DNA of 64,000 nt from Sphingomonas bisphenolicum (lineage in GTDB: Bacteria; Pseudomonadota; Alphaproteobacteria; Sphingomonadales; Sphingomonadaceae). The position numbers were made by a program, and so were the translations under genes. The DNA is taken from NCBI RefSeq assembly GCF_024349785.1, contig NZ_AP018821.1, positions 199,321-263,320 of the forward strand, given 5' to 3'. The notes below the pieces were generated by a model. That model saw nothing but the letters and a program-made list of their open reading frames with translations, had not been told where the DNA came from and ran no database searches. This document shows positions 44,438 to 53,200 of this stretch, piece after piece (position 1 is the stretch's first letter; the number at the start of each line of letters is the position of its first letter).

Positions 44438-45317
44438 GGCTCTGTTGCAAAAATCGTGAAGCTTGAGCATGCTTGGCGGAGATTGGACGGACGGAACGAT
44501 GACGGATTTCAAGTGGCGCCATTTCCAGGGTGATGTGATCCTGTGGGCGGTGCGCTGGTATTGTCGCTATCCGATCAGCTATCGCGACCTTGAGGAAATG
44601 CTGGCGGAACGCGGCATTTCGGTCGACCATACGACGATCTATCGCTGGGTCCAGTGCTACGCCCCGGAGATGGAGAAGCGGCTGCGCTGGTTCTGGCGGC
44701 GTGGCTTTGATCCGAGCTGGCGCCTGGATGAAACCTACGTCAAGGTGCGGGGCAAGTGGACCTACCTGTACCGGGCAGTCGACAAGCGGGGCGACACGAT
44801 CGATTTCTACCTGTCGCCGACCCGCAGCGCCAAGGCAGCGAAGCGGTTCCTGGGCAAGGCCCTGCGAGGCCTGAAGCACTGGGAAAAGCCTGCCACGCTC
44901 AATACCGACAAAGCGCCGAGCTATGGTGCAGCGATCACCGAATTGAAGCGCGAAGGAAAGCTGGACCGGGAGACGGCCCACCGGCAGGTGAAGTATCTCA
45001 ATAACGTGATCGAGGCCGATCACGGAAAGCTCAAGATACTGATCAAGCCGGTGCGCGGTTTCAAATCGATCCCCACGGCCTATGCCACGATCAAGGGATT
45101 CGAAGTCATGCGAGCCCTGCGCAAAGGACAGGCTCGCCCCTGGTGCCTGCAGCCCGGCATCAGGGGCGAGGTGCGCCTTGTGGAGAGAGCTTTTGGCATT
45201 GGGCCCTCGGCGCTGACGGAGGCCATGGGCATGCTCAACCACCATTTCGCAGCAGCCGCCTGATCGGCGCAGAGCGACAGCCTACCTCTGACTGCCGCCA
45301 ATCTTTGCAACAGAGCC
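44438..45317 (+). mobile_element. IS6100, copy 2 (880 bp, inverted relative to copy 1)
   Basis: Inverted repeats lie at 44438-44451 and 45304-45317, giving 880 bases again. The flanks (44430-44437 actgcaag, 45318-45325 caggcggc) do not match each other or those of copy 1, so no eight-base duplication survives. The element is in the opposite orientation to copy 1 and cuts an acyl-CoA ligase on its left and a Tn3-family transposase gene on its right. Confidence 0.96.
44499..45263 (+). CDS. tnpA: IS6100 transposase (copy 2)
   Basis: Same 254-residue protein as copy 1, with the intact DDE residues (WRLDETYV, LNTDKAPS, NNVIEADHG). Being intact, it could act on both copies and resolve or invert the 2.2-kb segment between them by host recombination or transposition. 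Confidence 0.96.
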   Translation: MTDFKWRHFQGDVILWAVRWYCRYPISYRDLEEMLAERGISVDHTTIYRWVQCYAPEMEKRLRWFWRRGFDPSWRLDETYVKVRGKWTYLYRAVDKRGDTIDFYLSPTRSAKAAKRFLGKALRGLKHWEKPATLNTDKAPSYGAAITELKREGKLDRETAHRQVKYLNNVIEADHGKLKILIKPVRGFKSIPTAYATIKGFEVMRALRKGQARPWCLQPGIRGEVRLVERAFGIGPSALTEAMGMLNHHFAAAA

Positions 45318-45403
45318 CAGGCGGCTGCTTGGGAGCATTATAGAGCTATAGAGGCAGGTTAGTCACCCTGCCGCGAGCAGGAGGAAAGACTTGATCGGAT
45401 GTC

Positions 45404-47527
45404 CTATATTGGCGCCGTATCGAAAGCTCCATTCGGCCTCGCGCTGACGAGCGTCGTCGTGGAAGCGCTTCGGTCAGTCGGGAACCATGCGGAGCTGGAC
45501 GTGGCGCCGTCGCCCCAGACCCGCGAAAATGGCAGGCGGTGGTGCGCGTTGATGAGGACGGCCAGCGCCGCTCGGTAGCTGTCATCGCGGATATAGGCGT
45601 CATGGGTCCACAGGAGCTGATCGCGCGTGACGCCCTGGCTCGCGGCCGCCATGCGCGACAGGCCGAGATTGGTTGCGTCGGCGAGGATCGTGGCGAGCAG
45701 CGCGTTTTCATTGGGGCACGCCTCGCCGGTGCGCAGGTTGGTGAACGCTGCGAGAAAGCCGGTTTCCTGCGCCACCTCATGCAGCAGCTCGGTGATGCGG
45801 ATGCGTGGCATCATGGCATCGAGCCGGTCAGCCAGTACTTCGGCATCGGGTGTCGCGATCGTGCGTATCGGCGATATCTGGAGGCGGCCGTCGCGGAACC
45901 GCACACCTTCCAGAGCGTCGCGCTTCAGGCGCTGGGCGAATTTCTTCAGCCGCCAGTCCAGTTCGCGGCCCCGCTGTTCGAGCCATTCGCTGGCTGTGGG
46001 TGGCAGGCCAAGAGCCGATACGATCGGCTTGGCCTTCGGATCGCTGAGCAGGTAGCTGTCGAACCGGCGGTATCCCGCCGATCGCTCCACCCAGACATCC
46101 CCGGACCGCAATTTGTTGCGCAGATGCGCGATCGTTGCGATCTCCCAAAGCCTCCGGTTGATCTTGCCGTCATCGCCAACAACGATTTTCCGCCATTCCT
46201 TGCGGAAGGGCATCGGAGCGTCGGGAGGCAGATCGCGTTTGCCCGACCTGTTGAGGTCGCGCAGCATCTCGACAGCGGCGATCGTCTTCGCGCTGCCCTT
46301 TCCCGCCCTGAACTGGAGCGCTTCAAGCAGATCAGGGGCGAACTTACGCAACGTCGCATAGCGATCGGCCGCGACCGTCAACGGGTCGAGGCTCGCGGTT
46401 TCCGCGATCGTCGCTACTTCTGGTCTGGCCTTCAGGAGGGTGTTCTACCCGACCGAAGCGTCCAGGGCCTCTATCGGATCTTCGCCGGTATCGACTGCAT
46501 CGGTGAGTGCGTCGATCGTCCTGCGAAAGATCAGCATCAGCCGCGCGACGTTCTTCGACGTGGTGGCATAGCTGCGCGCCTGGGCGTTCTTCGCGCGGGT
46601 GAAGATGCTGCCGATCAGCTTGTCCGCCATCTCCAGAGCGCTGTCAGTCAGCCGTTCTTCGAGGTCGAGCAGGAAAGCAACAAGCGTGGCGCGCCGGCGG
46701 GAGGGGATATATCGCTCGATCATATAGGCAGGCGAAGCGCGGCCTTCCCTGACATATTGCCGAAATCGGTCCCCATGGATGCGGCCAGCTACGTCGGGAG
46801 AAATGCCGATCTTCCGCACTTGCCACAGGCGGTCGAGAATCTGGCGGATGTGATCGGGTTTGGCCGCGACGGGAATGGTCTTGAGCAAAGCAAGCTGGCT
46901 CATGCCGTCGGCGTCGTCAAAGAGCTGGTCGAGGGCGTGGACCTGTTCGGCGCTGAGATCGGCGATCAGGGCATAGGCGGCCTGCTTACGGGCACGCGCA
47001 CGTCCCGCGCTGCTGGCGCGTTCGATGGTGGAGATGGACGGCAACAGAATCCGGACCTCGCGAAGGGCGGTGGCGACGCCGGTCGCGATCGTCATCCCCT
47101 TGTCGGTCGCCCATGCCGTTTTCGCGGCCGCTTCGATCATGAAGGGAATATCGGCGCGGGTCGCCCCCCGAAGTCCCAAGCGCACCGCCAACACACGGGC
47201 ATGATCCGTCATTGTCTGATCTCGCGCCGCATAGTTGGCCAGGTCGGTTACGTGCAGTCCAAGTTGCTCCGCGACGAAGGCGGCGAGATCATGGGGTATC
47301 GCTCCCCTGTCCTGTATCAACTGCGCAAGCGTGATGCCCGGGTGCCGCAAGAGCGCGAGTTGCAGCGCGACGCCCAACTGGTTCCGTTGCTCCCGTCGCG
47401 CGCCGATGATCTCGATATCCGAAGGCTCGAAGGTGTAGAGCCGTGCCAAGTGGTCGCGATCAGTCGGGATGGCGAGGATCTGGTCGCGCTCGCTCTCGGT
47501 CAGGAGTTGATGCTTGCGCTTCGTCAT
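45404..47527 (-). pseudogene. tnpA: Tn3-family transposase, amber stop and 3' truncation
   Basis: Translation begins MTKRKHQLLTESERDQIL at ATG 47527 and runs to a TAG at 46445-46447. The same reading frame continues without shift (NTLLKARPEVATIAETASLD), and Tn3 transposase features follow: LLHEVAQETGFLAAFTNLRTGE, ILADATNLGLSRMAAAS and WGDGATSSS. Full Tn3 transposases have about 960-1000 residues; here about 708 are left, and after the TSSS motif the match decays, ending at 45404. The region with the last catalytic glutamate is missing, removed at the IS6100 junction. The gene is therefore broken twice. Confidence 0.88.
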
Positions 47528-47667
47528 GCCGATTCCCGTCCACAAAAGGTCATCTGTGCCTATGGACAGCCATGAGTAAAGAGACATAGTATGTGGACGG
47601 ACATGGATTGGGCAAAGCGGTCGCCCTTCATAGCGTCCAGAGAACGACCATTTTGGAGACGCATGGC
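47528..47667. promoter_or_regulatory. res site / divergent tnpA-tnpR promoter region
   Basis: These 140 bases separate the divergent start codons of tnpA and tnpR. In Tn3-type transposons this interval holds the resolvase binding subsites and both promoters. Similar repeats TGTGCCTATGGACA and CATAGTATGTGGACGGACA around 47550-47605 could be subsites, but their exact borders were not established. Confidence 0.55.
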
Positions 47668-48237
47668 ATGGGCGATATTCTGGGCTATGCCCGCGTCAGC
47701 ACAGGCGACCAGGATGTCGCAGGCCAGATCATGCGTCTGGAGAAGGCCGGTGCGATAAAGCTGTTCACTGATGTCATGTCGGGCAAGAGCATGGAGCGGC
47801 CCGGTCTCGCCGACCTGATCGCCTATGCCCGCAAGGGCGACACGCTGGCGGTGGTCCGGCTCGATCGGCTCGGGCGCTCGCTCAGCGAACTGCTCACCAC
47901 GGTCGAGACGCTGCACGGGCAGGGCATCGCGCTCTTGAGCCTGGAGGAGAAGATCGATACCTCATCGGCCGCCGGCGAACTCATCTTCCATGTGTTCGGC
48001 GCGATCGCCCATTTCGAGCGACGTCTGATCTCCGAGCGGACCAGGGACGGCATCGCGGCTGCCCGTGCCAAGGGCAAGCAACCTGGCCGTCAGCCGCTCG
48101 ACATGGCCAAGGTGTATGCCGCGATCAAGCTGGTCGAAGCTCGCATCTCCCCGACAGAGGCTGCACGACAACTCGGTATCGGTCGATCAACCATATATCG
48201 CGAAATGCGCCGTCTCGGCGTGGAAAGGCCCGCCTGA
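47668..48237 (+). CDS. tnpR: TnpR serine resolvase
   Basis: From ATG 47668 (with TTGGAGAC as ribosome binding site) the product has 189 residues, the usual size. The N-terminal catalytic domain shows ILGYARVSTGDQD, with the nucleophile serine, and VVRLDRLGRSLSELL; the E helix is GAIAHFERRLISERTRDGIA. The C-terminal helix-turn-helix is ISPTEAARQLGIGRSTIYREM. It resolves transposition cointegrates at res. It seems intact and could still act on res although the transposase is dead. A longer in-frame start at 47593 would run into the res region and is rejected. Confidence 0.92.
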   Translation: MGDILGYARVSTGDQDVAGQIMRLEKAGAIKLFTDVMSGKSMERPGLADLIAYARKGDTLAVVRLDRLGRSLSELLTTVETLHGQGIALLSLEEKIDTSSAAGELIFHVFGAIAHFERRLISERTRDGIAAARAKGKQPGRQPLDMAKVYAAIKLVEARISPTEAARQLGIGRSTIYREMRRLGVERPA

Positions 48238-49611
48238 ATGTCCAGACCGAAATCCGCCCATGATCTTTCGGGCCTGATGAAATACGCGGATCGTAAGCCC
48301 TGGGATGAAGCGATGGCCGAAATGCTGTCCGCGCACCTCGGTCCGGCGTGCGAGGCAACCGGACTTGAGCCTGACGCCATATTCGAAATCATCGGTGATC
48401 ACTGGCAAGGGCCGCTATGGGGCTGCGCCTTTGAAGATCTGCTCACGCAGGAAATGGAACCGGACGGTGGCAATCTGGTCGATGACTATCTCAAGCGCCG
48501 GGGTTGGAACGAAAAGGCGCCGAACAAAGCCTACATGCGCGCGCTACGCGATACGGTCATGTCGCTCTATGAGGTCAGCGAAGTCGTCCCCGGCCAGTCA
48601 ATGACCTTGCGCGATCTGCTGCGCGACGCTTCCCCGGTGACGGTGCGGGAACACGGCGCAACCCAGACCCTCGTCAACTGGGACAAGGTCGCAGCCAGAA
48701 TTGTTGACGTGAACGGTCGCTACGGCATTTCCGGAGCGCTGTTGCCGTTCAGCGCTGATGGCGCCGCGCGCGTAATCGGCGCATTTTCTCGACTTGCGGA
48801 CGATGCACAGGACACTGTCGGATTGGACCCACTCGACCAGGACGCTCTCCTGCGGGCATCTGGACCGATGTTCACAAATATGTGGCTTCTCGATTGCCTG
48901 GGCAAGGCGATGCCCGGCAGCACTCCGGATATGATTAACGCCGATGGCGATGATCTTGTGTTCCACCGGATCGTCTTCCCCCTGGCAAAGGGCGTAATCG
49001 GCAAGAGCGTGTCTAGAAGGCTGGACGCAGCCTCCTGGCTTGAACCTGCCAGCGACAGTTTCTGGAACTGGTTGGCGCCGGTGACGAAGAAGAGGAAACC
49101 ACGAACGACCAAAAGCGGGCAGGCTTTTGTGACAACTATGGAGGACGGCACACCCGTTTTTGCCAATGTCGAGTTGGCGGGACGCAAACTGATCGTAGAG
49201 GTCAACAGCGCCGCCCGCGCGGAGCAGGCGATTGCGCAAATAGGCGAATGGCTTGGTGATTGCGTGAGCGCACCCATGACCGAAATCCGGACTATGGCCC
49301 AGTTCATGGCCGATGATGCCGCACGCGCTCCGCTGGAAGAGCCGCTCGATATCCCGCCGGACGAAATGAAGCGCATCGTTCACGACATGCTGACCCGTGA
49401 ATATGTGAAAACGCTTGACGAGCCGGTGCCTGCGCTTGGTAACAAGTCACCACGCGCTCTGGCCCGCACCAAGGCAGGCCGACCGAAAGTCGCCGACTGG
49501 CTCAAATATATAGAGAATGGTTCGGCAAAATCCGGTGCGGGCGATCCGATGGCTACCTATGATTTTACGTGGATGTGGAACGAACTGGGTATCATCGATC
49601 TCCGCTGTTGA
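48238..49611 (+). CDS. hypothetical transposon passenger, 457 aa
   Basis: The ATG follows the tnpR stop directly, so translation is probably coupled. The protein is soluble and mixed alpha/beta. Notable stretches are GDHWQGPLWGCAFEDLLTQE, VELAGRKLIVEVNSAARAEQ and, at the C-terminus, AGRPKVADWLKYIENG and YDFTWMWNELGI. I recognise no enzyme or DNA-binding family. Between tnpR and the candidate terminal repeat it is the only passenger gene, so it is either a transposon accessory function or cargo such as a defence or toxin-related protein. Confidence 0.65.
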   Translation: MSRPKSAHDLSGLMKYADRKPWDEAMAEMLSAHLGPACEATGLEPDAIFEIIGDHWQGPLWGCAFEDLLTQEMEPDGGNLVDDYLKRRGWNEKAPNKAYMRALRDTVMSLYEVSEVVPGQSMTLRDLLRDASPVTVREHGATQTLVNWDKVAARIVDVNGRYGISGALLPFSADGAARVIGAFSRLADDAQDTVGLDPLDQDALLRASGPMFTNMWLLDCLGKAMPGSTPDMINADGDDLVFHRIVFPLAKGVIGKSVSRRLDAASWLEPASDSFWNWLAPVTKKRKPRTTKSGQAFVTTMEDGTPVFANVELAGRKLIVEVNSAARAEQAIAQIGEWLGDCVSAPMTEIRTMAQFMADDAARAPLEEPLDIPPDEMKRIVHDMLTREYVKTLDEPVPALGNKSPRALARTKAGRPKVADWLKYIENGSAKSGAGDPMATYDFTWMWNELGIIDLRC

Positions 49612-49645
49612 CCGCCATCACACTGCCGTTCCTGCACTGTTCTCC

Positions 49646-49681
49646 CTTAGCGTTGTCTGGCGTACCTTTCACGCTATGCCC
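49646..49681. repeat. candidate Tn3-family terminal inverted repeat
   Basis: Read inward on the minus strand this begins GGGCATAG and ends CAACGCTAAG. Tn3-family ends are about 38 bases, start with G-runs and finish in a conserved ACG(C/T)TAAG, so both edges fit. The partner repeat is not available because the left end was deleted. No five-base target duplication can be tested. Confidence 0.45.
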
Positions 49682-49705
49682 TCTTCATGCCGCCCTCCTT
49701 GTGTG

Positions 49706-49921
49706 TCAGTCCTGCGTCTGCAGGTTGACCGCGCTCGTCTTGCCGCGGCGGTCGGTTTCCAGTTCATAGCTGAGGCGCTGGTTCTGGCTGAGCGTGTTGA
49801 AGCCCGCGCGCTCGACAGCCGAGATGTGGACGAACGCATCCTGTCCGCCGGTTTCGGGGGCGATGAAGCCATAGCCCTTGTCGGCATTGAAGAACTTGAC
49901 GGTGCCGGTGATGGTGCTCAT
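49706..49921 (-). CDS. CspA-type cold shock protein
   Basis: The 71-residue single-domain OB-fold protein carries both RNA-binding motifs, GTVKFFNADKGYGFIAPE (RNP1 region) and DAFVHISAVERAG (RNP2), with the short C-terminal strand AVNLQTQD. It binds single-stranded RNA and DNA. ATG 49921 has AGGATATC upstream; in-frame upstream residues are part of the leader. The gene has a 325-base gene-free leader, as is usual for regulated cold shock genes. Its stop lies 24 bases from the candidate transposon end. Confidence 0.93.
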   Translation of the reverse strand: MSTITGTVKFFNADKGYGFIAPETGGQDAFVHISAVERAGFNTLSQNQRLSYELETDRRGKTSAVNLQTQD

Positions 49922-50246
49922 GCGAGATATCCTTCTAGAAGCGGGCTCCCGGACATCGGAAACCCTCGTGCTGCGAGGGGCAGGGAAAGAAGGAAGAGCA
50001 GAGCCGCAAAGCACCGAAAGACCGTCTATTTGCGACTGTAGCAGGCAAGATATGGGGCCTGATCACGCAAAAACAAGGCCGCCGTGCACGACGACGCAAA
50101 GGCGGGCGCAGATCCATGAGATGCGAAGGCCGGCCGCAAGGTCGCCCTCGCGACCGGCAGACCGAGTTCAGAAAGGGGTTCTGAGCAGACTCGATCCGTG
50201 TCGAACCTTACTCCATCCCATCAGACGTCATAAGCCGCTTCCTTTC
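49922..50246. other. gene-free leader upstream of the cold shock gene
   Basis: No protein-coding frame is credible here. The part next to the cold shock gene is probably its 5' untranslated region and promoter, and the distal end abuts the stop codon of the large ATPase gene read on the same strand. GGAAACCCTCGTGCTGCGAGGG around 49960 can form a small hairpin. Confidence 0.4.
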
Positions 50247-53200
50247 CTAGCGTCGGCGGTCGAACGTGTAGCGAATGCTATCGCCCGCGATGTTCACCAC
50301 ACCGTCGGCCTCAGGGCCTAGCGGGTTGGGCAGGATGTCGATGGTCGTGGCGCCGGCTTGACCCACATTGGCCACATAGGCGATCACATAGCGGTCGGCC
50401 GCGCGAGAGCGGGCTACGTCCCGCGCCCACCGTACCTCGGTCTCTCCCATCTCGAACTGGCAAGGGTCTTCGGTGCTCGCCTTCACCTCGATATACCAGA
50501 CCTGCTTGTTGAAGCTGATCCGGAAATCATAGCCAAGATTGTCCCGTCCTTCCTGGCCGACGAAGGCCCCGGAATTACCCGACACCCAGCACCGGTCGAT
50601 ATCCTGACCAGGCTGCCGAGCCTTCAGCCAATGATAGACCGTGAGCTCGCCCAGCCGGCCGATCATGTCCTTCTTCTCTTGCGGTATCCCGCTGTAGGCG
50701 CCGCCACCGCCTCCGCCGCCGGATCCGGATCCCCAGCGCCAGCTGCGGCCGCCGCCACCAGCGGACAGCTGTGCAAAGCTGCCGATCGGCCGGTTCAGAA
50801 GCTTCTTTGACAGGCTGCCGGCCAACTCGGCGGACAGGCTGAGCCAGTCCACATCGAGCGGGTCGCGCAGCGTCCCATTGAGCCGCACCGATCGCGCTTC
50901 GCGACTGCGTCGCTCCCGCTCCTCCCGCGCCTTTTGCGCCGCCGCTTCAATGTCGGTTTCGGGGACGCCCAACACCACTCGGTCGAGACTATGTTTCATG
51001 CCGGAGGGCCAGGCGCCGAGCTTTTCCAGCCACATGAGGAGTTCGCTTTCATCCCACTGGCGGCAGTCGAACGCGCCCGCATCATCGAGCCTGCGGCGAA
51101 GCTCCGTCTCCACCTGCCCGGCGTCGCGCCACAGGTCACCAACCGAAACAGAATGCCGCACGCCCCAGGCGCGCACCAGCGGCGGCGCTGTACGAGCTAC
51201 CTGACGCAGGATAGTGGCGTTGCCGGTGCGAACGGCCGCGAGATCGCCCAGCCCTTCCGGATTCTCGCCGAGTGCCGGCGCGCCTGTCGCTGCCAGCCAT
51301 GCCGCCACATGAGCGGCCAGGAGTGGCTCGGGTATCCGCTCATATCGTAGGAGCCAGTCGGGATCGGGCTTGAGGGCGCCCAAGGCTTCGAGGGCCGTCT
51401 TGTAGCGCGGATCAGGCGTGAACGCGAGCAGCGTCGGCGCTGTCAGATTGCGAAGCGCGTCGACGATCAGAATGCGATTGTCCGCCACGTAGAAGTCGAG
51501 CTGCTGCTGCTGGCCCTCCGGGTCGACGTCCGGCGCGCTTCCCGTCGCAACCAGGCTGGCATTGAAGCTCCCGAACTCCAGGCCCAGCCGTTCGCGCAGC
51601 TCCCCTGTCGAAAGCGAAGCCCTGGCCGCCGCCACGATCTCGTCCACGCTGCTCACCGCAGGCAACAGGGATCGCAACTGCTCGGTCGCTACGCCCGCAT
51701 CCTCCAGCGCGGCAGCCTCGTCTCGCATCCAGGTCTCGAATGCGCTTTCCCCGCCATGGTGGAAGACCACCGCACGAAACCAGGGCGCCAACCGGTCCAG
51801 CCGTTCGCCCAGCGCGTCGCGCGCGGCTTCGCCCGCCTGTTCGGTGAGTTCCAGCGCGCGGCACAGACGCAGAAGGTCCCCCTGACCTGAAGGCTGATCG
51901 TCGACCGCCACATCGTCGAGCAGCAACTGGCGAGCCAGCAGCTTCATGTGAGGGACAACGGCCGGATGCCGGATAGCCTCGCCGATCGCCGGCAACGCCG
52001 CTTCGATCTTGCCCCAGTCGAGCGGGCCGGTTCCCATGACCACAAGCAGTGGCTCGCCCTCGGCCCGCTCGAACTGATAGGCTCCGCGCGCAGTGGGCGG
52101 CGTCACATCCTGGCCGTTCAGCAGGAAGCGAAGCGCGGCGGTCTGATGAAGCTCGAGCCGGTCCAGCGTTTGCAGAATGGCGGCACGGTCCGCCGGCAAG
52201 CGATTGAGATCGACACTGTCGAGGGCCTCGAGCGCCACGGCGAGCATCAAGCGGAGCCAGGGGCAGCAGCTTACCAACTTGGGGCCCAGGCCCAGTTCTT
52301 CGAGAGGCGATCCATCGACCTCGATCGCGTAAGCGAGCTGCGAGGTTCGCCGCACGACGTCGCCGTACAGCTTGTGAAGGAGCACGCCCACGCGCTCCGG
52401 CTCGGCCCCGCGGACGTCGAGCAGCGGATCGCCCAGCACCTCGACCAGGCTCGTCGCGATCAGATCCGTGCTGTCTCGAACATAGATCGTCTCGGCGGCA
52501 CCGGCCGCCACCGTCGCAACGCCGAGCTGACCGCGCCTGCGCACCAAGAGCGCCGCGGGCGGCTTTCCCGGCGGCACGGTCGTATCTTGCGCCCCATATT
52601 TCTCAACAAGCCGGGCCCAGCAGCGCGCATAGATGTTGACGAGCTCGCGTTCGTGAAACCGGCGGACGCAGCCTTGGGCGAATTGTTCGGCCAGAAAGCC
52701 TGCCTGTTCGAGCAACGTGTCGGGCGCATTGAAGGTCTTGAGCCCGGCATGCTTACGCAGGGTATCGACGACGGCGTCGGGCGTTCGGTCCAGCGCTCGG
52801 GCGGCCTTGTAGGAGAGGCGGCGAAGAAACGGCGGGAAGCGATCACTTCCGCGCGCAAGCCAGACCTTGGCGCCTTCCTGCCGCGACCGCTTGAGCCCGT
52901 CGGCGCCCGGCTCTTCGCAGGGCAGCCATGCGGCGGATCGCAGGAAAGCCGCTAGCGGCGTGGGCCAATCGCGATTGTCCGAGCGATGATTGTAGCGATG
53001 CTTGACCGGCATCCAGAGATGCCGGTGCACAGCACGCCCGATCCAGGCAAGAACGAGCTTGGCATAGGCGTCGAGCGCCTCGTCGCTGAAGGCGTCGACA
53101 TCTGCTTGCCCTGGCATCCACCACAGCGCCCCGACATCATAATCGGTCGATGTAGGCAGCCCAAGCGAAACTCCCGGCCGGGTCGCGATGTCCTTTTTCA

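Larger units (their letters stand above)
45318..49681. mobile_element. Tn3-family transposon remnant
   Basis: The remnant consists of a broken tnpA (minus), a res-type intergenic region, tnpR (plus) and one coupled gene of unknown function. The left end was lost where IS6100 copy 2 joins. The right end is probably the 36-base candidate repeat at 49646-49681. The divergent tnpA-tnpR layout is that of the Tn3 subgroup. With no complete transposase or left repeat it cannot move by itself. Confidence 0.8.

Noticed and set aside
41321..45317. The IS6100 pair as an active composite transposon
   Set aside because: No target duplications flank the pair, both inner genes at the borders are truncated, and the outer genes are truncated too. 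Successive deletions or recombination explain this better than one transposition of a unit.
45539..47575. A 678-codon plus-strand frame
   Set aside because: It is opposite the Tn3 transposase remnant, whose family motifs are on the minus strand.
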